Shown: positions 57,130-64,000 of the stretch, piece by piece
Numbering within the stretch: the first letter of the stretch is position 1
How the letters are laid out: every line of letters begins with the position of its first letter
Assembly: GCA_022457155.1 (NCBI GenBank)
Contig: JAJGOT010000562.1
Location: 186,001-250,000, forward strand
DNA: 64,000 bases
Reading direction: 5' to 3'
Source: Cladopsammia gracilis
Taxonomy: Eukaryota > Cnidaria > Anthozoa > Scleractinia > Dendrophylliidae
Notes under the pieces: model-generated
Told to the model about the DNA's origin: nothing
The model's input: the letters and a program-made list of their open reading frames with translations, nothing else
Databases searched by the model: none
Program-made: the position numbers and the translations under genes

Positions 57130-60100
57130 TTAATCGGTGAGATCGTCGTCGGGTCGAAGCCAACTGTAGCCGTAAGGGAGAGTCGTGAAACTGAATTCAT
57201 CGGCGAGGACGCGTTTGTCGTAGACCACCCCCCATCGTTTGTCCCTGCGAACGGTGGTCAACGTCTTGGTGCGCTTATCTCTCTGGATGAAATGCGGGTT
57301 GGGTACGTTGATGGCGCGGGGTTTTGGGAGAGGCGATCGCAGTTCGAGGAACAGGGTGTCTTTCATGGCTTGAAAATGAACATGTTGTTGCCCGCGCACG
57401 TCCAGGGTGAACCCGCGAATTTTCTCTTCCGTCTTTCCCAAACGCGTCTTGTAGGCATAGTTTTTCGGACCGCAGGATAAGAATTCGACGATGACGTCAC
57501 GATTGCCTTTCTTGTCGTCCAATTCGTCCGTCATCTCGCCGAGGAAATTGCCTAGGGGGATCTCGGGTTCGCCGGGTTTCCATTTGTAAACCACGGAATC
57601 CGTGTCGAAATACAGGACATTGTCTCCCACGCGATCCAGGTGATGGTAGAGGCGTAACCGGGCCCAACAGGTGGTGAATGCGGCCACGAAGACGTTGGTG
57701 GTTTGACCGCCGGGGACGTCGTCGTCGATTTTGTCGTAGACGATCTCGAGGCTCTCCTCGTTCATGATGCGAAGATCGTGGATGACGATCGTCCTATCTT
57801 TCATGAATTCGTACAGCTTGGCGAGCACGGTAATTTGCTCGATCTTCCGTTTGTTTTCCCGCTCGCCGAATTTTCCCCAGAAGGAATTGAGGGCCAGTTT
57901 GCTGGTGGCTTTTTTCCCCTTGTTGGATTTCATGTTGTTTGCGTCGAGGTGGATGCCTTCTCGCGCGGCATATTCGGCCCGGAAGAGCGTTTGCTGCTCG
58001 GGTGTTTTAAGACTCCCGTCGGCGTTCGGCGGCCACCCGGAGGCTTCCGTTTTCCCTTTCAGCCACACGTTGACGTAATCCTCGAACAGCCCGGTACGGC
58101 GTTGCGCGGGAGGAAAGTGGTACACTTCGTGAATTTGGAGAATGCGGTACCCCTTTTCCACGGCTTTGACGAGTTCGGGGGTGCACCACGTCCCTCGGAT
58201 GCTGCGTTGACTCGCCGTGTGTTTGCACACCCAAGTTCGCTCGGTCATGCGTTTGGAGATCTCTTCTTCCACGCAAGCTCGACACAGGGGAAACGTGATT
58301 TTCTTTTTGCAAGGGTACGGTAGCACGGCATGAAACAACCCCTCGGGCGGTAAGACGGTGCAGTCGGCGATGCCAAAGTAATGGGAGATGTCTTGCACCG
58401 GTTGGGTGACGATGACGGGGTGCCCGATGGGGTATTGGTCGTACTTGTTGACGGTGGGGTACAGTGACGTCACATCCACGTACCGAATTTCTTCCCCTTG
58501 CGTTTCGTCGATCTCGTCCCATAGTCGCACGGCATTGGTGCGCCCCCCGAAGAACGCGTCGCGTGGATCCAGCGAAGGGACGGTGAACGGGCGCGACTTG
58601 AGAAGGGCGGCGACGTCGGGTCGTTCACACAATCTCGTCCAACCGCATTCCCAGATGACAACCACGCGGTAGCCGCCGGCTTCCAATTGCCGCTGTTTTT
58701 GCATCGTGGCTTCGTACATTTCCCACTTGGTGCGATCGGGGTGGAGACGGGTTGGCTTGGTCATGCTCCCCTTGAAACAGACGGGACATCCGTGCCACAA
58801 ACACCCGTGAAATTCGTACACGGTGCGGGTCGTCTCGTTGAACCCGTCCACTTGATACCGACGGTCACCGACTTGGAGAGTGCGTTCGCCCCCGTTGAAC
58901 GCGTGCGCAATGACCCCCTGGGTTTGTTGGGAATTCTGCCACTCCAACCATTGGTAGGCTTTCAGGGATTGGTGCCCCCTTTTTCCATTCCATCCGCAGG
59001 GGGGTTCCAAGGCCAGGGTCTGGGGAGGTAAATGTTTTTTGCGGTAATACCGCATGCAGGCCGAGGCGATGGTGATGCATTTCTCCATGGGATTGAAATC
59101 GGCTTTGGCGGAAAATTCCCGCTGAAAAATTTCGCAGCCGGCTTTGAGCACTTGCACATCCGATCGACAATAGGCTAGCATTTCCTCTTGCAAATTGAAT
59201 TCGAGATGTTGCACGGTCGGGTACCATTTGTCAAACTCTTTTCGCACGCCCGGTTTCATACCATCGGGGTCGTAATGGCGCGCCTCAGGCCAAGGTCCCA
59301 CGTACTCTTGATTGACCTCGGTGTTGAAGAAATGCGGAAAGAAGCCTTTCTTGCTTTCCGTCAGATTGAACGTGGCGGCAAAGTCTGAGAGGGGAAAGGG
59401 GAGGAAACACAGACTGTCCTTGAACGTCAAGCGTCCGGCTCTCAGGCTCAAGATTTTCGATCCCACGCAAATTTGATCTTTGACGTCGATGCGATTGTCG
59501 TAGAGGTACTGCAGGATGAACATCCCGTCGTAACCTTTGAAATTGTGAAAGATCACGATGACTTCCCGCGGTTCGCCCAACACCTCCGTTTTGGTCAGCA
59601 GCCAATCGTAAAATTGCCCGGTGCAATCGCGACCGTAGAACGCCAGGGCGGGCACGGTGTCGAGATGGTCCTCCCCTTTGGCGCAGATGAGGATGGGTAC
59701 GTGCAATTGGTCGTCCTGCGTGCATTCGTAATCCGCATACACGAAATAGGGCGGACATTTGGACCGAGTCTCCTCCTCCTCCTCCTCGTTCTCGTCTTCC
59801 CCCGACTCGGGCTCGTTGGCGGCCAAGAAGTGGACGGCGTGGGCGGCGTGACGCGGGGCAGGTCTGGCGCGTTTGGCGGGAGGTGGTCCTGCTTCATCCT
59901 CCAGGTTTAACAACGATGGGTGGTGACGTCTGCATAATCCTTGCAGGTCTTGCAATAATATTCTTCGCACTTGTGGGGACGTTGACGTTTGCGTCGATTT
60001 TTCCACCCATCGAGGAATTTGTGGCTGCAATTCTCGCACGTTTGGAGATTGGCGCAGACGGAGTGATCCGGGGAGAAAACACCCGGTGATTCTCGTAGCA

Positions 60101-61221
60101 ACGGTCTCCGTAGAAACAGCGTCGACAGTCCCGGCAGGGACGTTGCGTCGGTCGTGGGGGTTTGCTGTCGCCCGGGAGGAGCGCCAGGTAATCGCGGCAG
60201 TCTTTTTGTTTGCAGGCCACGCAACGTCGTTTCATGCGCAAAATCCTCAGTATTGTACCCCTTCTCGCATAAGTGGCAATAGTAACTGCGTCCGAGAATG
60301 GCGGGGATGGATTTCAACCTGTATTAATGATCCTCATGTTTCAAGAGAAACAGGTAACGTTGGTCGGCGCGTTTCTCCCCTTGTCCAAAGATCACTTGGT
60401 ATCCCTCATCGGCGCTGAAGACTTTGATGCAATAGTCCGGCAACACGATTTGGAATTGACGGAGAGCCTCCAACCCGCAAGGCCCTTCGGGAACGCGAGC
60501 CAACACGTGCAAGGCTTTGACCTTTTCCTCCTCTTTTCAAGTATTTGAAACTAAGCTCCGGTTTCCGTCGATGCGGGGATTGTTCGTCGGCCCACGCTTG
60601 CATGGTGACGAGGGCTCGAGCGCAGCACAGCTCGTCCCGATTGTGGATTTTGACGACAGACTGTTTCTTTTGGAGGAAGGTCAGGATGGGTACCTTGCCC
60701 GGGGTGGCTTCCTTTCGGCGTCCGCTGCCCCGTACGGGATCCTTCAAGGTGGTAATTTGCACGTTCAAGCGATCGTCCGCTTTGAATTGTTCGTTGGAGT
60801 TTAATTTCTCCGCCATTTTTTGCAAGAGGAGTGTGACCCGCGGACTCCGTTCGCGCCATTCCCGCACCGGCACGTGAAACGATTGAAAGGCCTGCAGAAG
60901 GTTGGGATGTTGCATCGTAAACAACACGTGATCGTCGTCGTCTAATTGTTCCTCCTCCAATTGGCGATCGATGGCCCGACGCAACGCCTGTTCGAGTTCG
61001 TAGCCCACGTCGTATTGTGGGGGATGTAAGAGTTCCGTGCGAGCGTGGAGGGTGGCATCGAACACGCGACGTCGTAACCCAAACTTTTTTACACGTCGAT
61101 CCGAGCCCGGGGCGAGTCGAAACTCGAAGAGGTGGCCCCGGTTGTTCTCTTCGGCGTCTTCCATGGCCTCCAACAAGTCGTCATCGTCCAATTCCTCGGG
61201 ATCCTCTTCGCGGTCGGCCAT
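57130..61221 (-). pseudogene. Polinton/Maverick-type protein-primed DNA polymerase B, interrupted
   Basis: The start is ATG 61221 (MADREEDPEELDDDDLLEAM) and the stop is TAA in a T run at 57132-57130. The C-terminal 930 codons are open. They contain Exo I (YADYECT), Exo II (FHNFKGYDG), Exo III (AYCRSDVQVL), an inserted nuclease-like block (YEFHGCLWHGCP), motif A (VDVTSLYPTV), motif B (KLALNSFWGKFG) and motif C (LYFDTDSVVY). The N-terminal part (61221 to about 60540) is also open. Between them are four frame changes (near 60535, 60240, 60080, 59915) and a TAA at 60324-60326, all inside ~630 bp that holds Cys-rich motifs (CHLCEKGY, CVACKQKDC, CENCSHKF). The enzyme would replicate the element from a protein primer. 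No other Polinton genes are in view. Confidence 0.85.
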
Positions 61222-61351
61222 TTTAAAGGAGAAAAAATACTAGACAAAGTGTTCATTGACAAAGAAAGTGCCTTTTGAGTTTTTTCGGGGTTGAACAGCG
61301 TTTTTACAGCCACGGCACAAAAAACGAGTTGGTTAGGTTTCACTCTGCACT

Positions 61352-61361
61352 CTTTTATACC
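61352..61361 (-). promoter_or_regulatory. TATA box for the polymerase gene
   Basis: GGTATAAAAG on the minus strand, about 130 bp upstream of ATG 61221, in a 304-bp gap between divergent genes. The duplicated promoter copy near 62054 has lost this word. Confidence 0.55.
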
Positions 61362-61525
61362 CTCGAGGAGAAGGACGTTGCATGCTGGGGAGGAACGGGG
61401 TACCCATGGGGGGGTATGGGTATTTTGTTTCTGTCACCCTGGGCGTTACGTGACATTTCTCTGAGGTTTATGATTTGCCGATACGACCAAACGGTTCATT
61501 CTGTGCTTGACGACTCTCGTTCACC

Positions 61526-61960
61526 ATGCCGTTGACCAAAGCCGAGAAGGTGAAACTGTGGAAACAGAGAAATCCCGACAAAGTGCGAGAACAACATCGA
61601 AGGTATCGCGCGGGAAACCCGGGATACCACGATTGGCGGAGACAGGAACGATCCGAGACAAACGAAACCGCCCTGCGCACCTATCGGGCTTATTTGGCGA
61701 GAAAACAACGTCAAAGGAGACGTCTCTCGGCCCTGAGACGCGCGGATTATCTCAAACCGCACTCGCTGCGCGTGGTGTTGGTGCCCCCTCAAAGCATGGC
61801 ACAGTTTCGATCCCGCCCCTTTGAACGATGTCGTGAACAATTACAACGCCTGCAACGACAATCCAATAGGAGGGCGGTTGCTCTCTTTCGTCGCTTGCAT
61901 GGCCGCCAACAAGACGTCATCGTTCAAATCCTCGGGATCCTCCTCGAGGTCGGCCATTGA
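61526..61960 (+). CDS. Small basic protein, C-terminus chimeric
   Basis: 144 aa starting MPLTKAEKVKLWKQRNPDKV, strongly basic with many Arg and Gln and no Cys. It is divergent from the polymerase, so the two probably share a promoter region. The last ~25 codons read through a duplicated copy of the polymerase 5' end (from about 61893) in an unrelated frame, so the original C-terminus is lost. A nucleic-acid-binding role is guessed from charge only. Confidence 0.5.
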   Translation: MPLTKAEKVKLWKQRNPDKVREQHRRYRAGNPGYHDWRRQERSETNETALRTYRAYLARKQRQRRRLSALRRADYLKPHSLRVVLVPPQSMAQFRSRPFERCREQLQRLQRQSNRRAVALFRRLHGRQQDVIVQILGILLEVGH

Positions 61961-62195
61961 AGGGGTTGACGCAACTACTTTGTTTGATGCCATCTTTGTT
62001 GGGTGTCGCTCGTAAGAACTGAGTGAGGCGTGAAAAAAGGTCGGATCCCTGCTCTTATCATGCCCTCGAGGAGAATTTCAAAGCATGCTGGGAACGGGAT
62101 ACCCATAGGGGTATAGGTATTTGCTTTTTTTCCCATTTTGTCACGTGACATTTCTCTCAGTTTTATAATTTGCTGACGCGGCAAAATGGTTCATT
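61893..62195 (+). repeat. Direct duplication of the polymerase 5' end and promoter
   Basis: Diverged direct copy of about 61148-61500. It includes the first ~20 polymerase codons (minus strand, ATG at about 61957), then CCCTCGAGGAGAA, TACCCAT, CGTGACATTTCTCT and GGTTCATT words in the same order. The TATA word is gone. Confidence 0.75.
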
Positions 62196-62204
62196 TTGTT
62201 TTAT

Positions 62205-63880
62205 TTTTGACAGGAATTAAAGCAAATGACTTGAAATCTTGCATGGAACACTCTGAGTATGTATTGTTAATTGAAACGAAAGGGGAGGTCTGTATCTGTT
62301 ACCGTTCACAATTCAGGTCTAATTTCTTGTTAGCTCATTTGCATAAACATACGGTTTTTTGGACCTGAAACAGTGAGAATTCAAGGAAATCACTTGAAAA
62401 CTTCCAGAAAGTGGACTGAGCATGTGCACATGTAGGAAACCACAGGGGAAGTCTGTGTGTATCACCTTTGAGACTTTAGATGTGAAAACACAATGACATT
62501 TTTAGTCAGACCAAATGATACGGTTGGGACACAGACTTTTTTTTGGACCTCATAAGCTAGGAATTGAAGCAAATGACTTGTAATCTTGCATGGAACACTC
62601 TGAGTAAGGCTAGTTAATGGAAACGAAAGGGGAGATCTGTATCTATTACCGTTTGCAATTCAGGTCTGAAAAGAGAATGACATTTTGACCTATTTCTTGT
62701 AAGCTCATTTGCATAAACATAGCTTTTTGGACCTGAAACAGTGACAATTCAAGGAAATCACTTGAAAACTTCCAGAAAGTGGACTGAGCATGTGCACATG
62801 TAGGAATTCGAAACCACAGTGGAAGTCTGTGTGTGTCACCTTTGAGACTTAGGATGTGAAAACACAACGACATTTTTAGTCCGACCTAATGATACAGTTG
62901 TGACACACAGACTTTTTTGGACCTCATAAGCCAGGAATTGAAGCAAATGACTTGAAATCTTGTATGGAACACTCAGAGTATGGCTAGTTAATGGAAACGA
63001 AAGGGGAGGTCTGTATCTGTTACCGTTCACAATTCAGGTCTGAAAAGAGAATGACATTTTGACCTATTTCTTGTAAGCTCATTTGCATAAAAAACAGCTT
63101 TTTTGGACCTGAAACAGGGAGAATTCAAGAAAAACACTTGAAAACTTCCAGAAAGTGGACTGAATATTTGCACATGTAGGAAACTACAGGAGAAGTCTGC
63201 GTGTGTCACCTTTGAGACTTTAGATGTGAAAACAGAATGGCATTTTTAGTCCGACCGGTAATGATACAGTTGGGACACAGACTTTTTTTGGACCTCATAA
63301 GCCAGGAATTAAAGCAAATGACTTGAAATCTTGCATGGAATACTCTGAGTATGGCTAGTTAATGGAAACGAAAGGGGAGGTCTGTATCTGTTACCGTTTG
63401 CAATTCAGGTCTGAAAAGAGAATGACATTTTGACCTATTTCTTGTAAGCTCATTTGCATTATAAACATAGCTTTTTTGGACCTGAAACAGTGAGAATTCA
63501 AGGAAATCACTTGAAAACTTCCAGAAAGTGGACTGAGCATGTGCACATGTAGGAAACCACAGGGGAAGTCTGCGTGTGTCACCTTTGAGACATGGATGTG
63601 AAAACACAATGACATTTTATAGTCCGACCTTATGATACAGTTGGGACACACAGACTTTTTTTGGACCTCATAGCAAATGACTTGAAATTTTGCATGGAAC
63701 ACTCTGAGTATGACTAGTTAATGGAAATGAAAGGGTAAGTCTGTTTCTGTCACCGTTCGCAATTCAGGTCTGAAAAGAGAATGACATGTTGACGTCTTTC
63801 TTCTTAGCTAATTTGCATAAACATAGATTTTTGGACCTGAAATACTGGGAATTCAACGAAATCACTTGAAATATTACAGA
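62205..63880 (+). repeat. Tandem satellite, unit about 350-372 bp
   Basis: The word CAAATGACTTGAAAT recurs near 62224, 62946, 63318 and 63667, with a one-base variant near 62570. Each unit contains GGAAACGAAAGGGGAG, TTGGACCTGAAAC and CAGAAAGTGGACTGA. About four and a half units. Minus-strand ORFs here repeat with the unit and are not genes. Confidence 0.85.
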
Positions 63881-63906
63881 AAACACTGTGAGCTAGTATG
63901 TGCAAA

Positions 63907-64000
63907 TAATCAATCAATCAATCAATCGTTTATTTACCTTTTTTTTCAAAACTAATTACAAGAGTTACATGGTAGATTAAGCTAAGGCAGGAGCTCTCAG
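63907..64000. repeat. (AATC)n tract and possible LINE 3' end
   Basis: AATCAATCAATCAATC is followed by GTTTATTTACC and sequence running off the window. A short tandem tail next to such sequence is typical of a LINE 3' end in reverse orientation, but too little is visible. Confidence 0.35.

Noticed and set aside
58007..59910. Several long ORFs opposite the polymerase
   Set aside because: GC-rich antisense and alternate-frame shadows; the polymerase motifs fix the real frame.
62205..63880. CRISPR-like array
   Set aside because: Units are 350-372 bp and similar throughout, with no short repeat and unique spacer pattern. This is a eukaryotic satellite.

Overview
The window is animal nuclear DNA, AT-rich and dominated by transposable elements. 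It most resembles an anthozoan cnidarian (stony coral or sea anemone). That placement is an inference from the mix of families: short palindromic MITEs, a Ty3/Gypsy element, a protein-primed PolB of Polinton/Maverick type, and an integrase transposon that carries a HECT gene. No complete ordinary host gene is visible. The host background is a decayed leucine-rich-repeat (LRR) gene with one-repeat 72-nt exons on the + strand.

1-36.8 kb is a tandem segmental duplication. Copy A runs from the window start to about 23.6 kb and is followed by about 2.5 kb present only once. Copy B runs from 26,197 to about 36.76 kb. In copy A the LRR flank is interrupted by a 16.6-kb near-palindromic element (425-17061). 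It has 6-bp target duplications (CATACA), termini starting AG and ending CT, arms of about 7.3 kb, and a 2-kb unique centre. The centre holds a zinc-finger/acidic protein gene, a minus-strand coding fragment and a SLOG-like Rossmann protein gene. Copy B has the same ends at the same target site, but the interior is reduced to 3.1 kb. Nested inside are a tRNA-His-bearing element (TSD TGACGTCA) and a composite element with 5S rRNA-like and tRNA-like modules. Comparing copies and arms gives filled and empty sites for many smaller insertions, including one that splits an LRR exon exactly.

36.8-46.2 kb holds a TA-flanked mariner-type non-autonomous element. Twenty-eight bases further on is an 8.2-kb DNA transposon (37910-46150) with inverted ends rich in an 18-bp repeat. 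It encodes two convergent genes: a zinc-ribbon/UBZ/HECT ubiquitin ligase (+) and a two-exon DDE integrase with an HTH-like N-terminus (-).

46.2-57.1 kb is mostly non-coding, with a 57-codon ORF, a full-length Ty3/Gypsy retrotransposon (49522-53954, one in-frame TGA in pol), a TSD-flanked MITE and a 5'-truncated LINE end.

57.1-62.2 kb is visibly GC-rich. It carries a Polinton/Maverick-type protein-primed DNA polymerase B gene (-) with its lesions clustered in one short stretch, a divergent small basic-protein ORF (+) and a duplicated promoter. 62.2-63.9 kb is a tandem satellite of about 350-372 bp, and the window ends in an (AATC)n tract.
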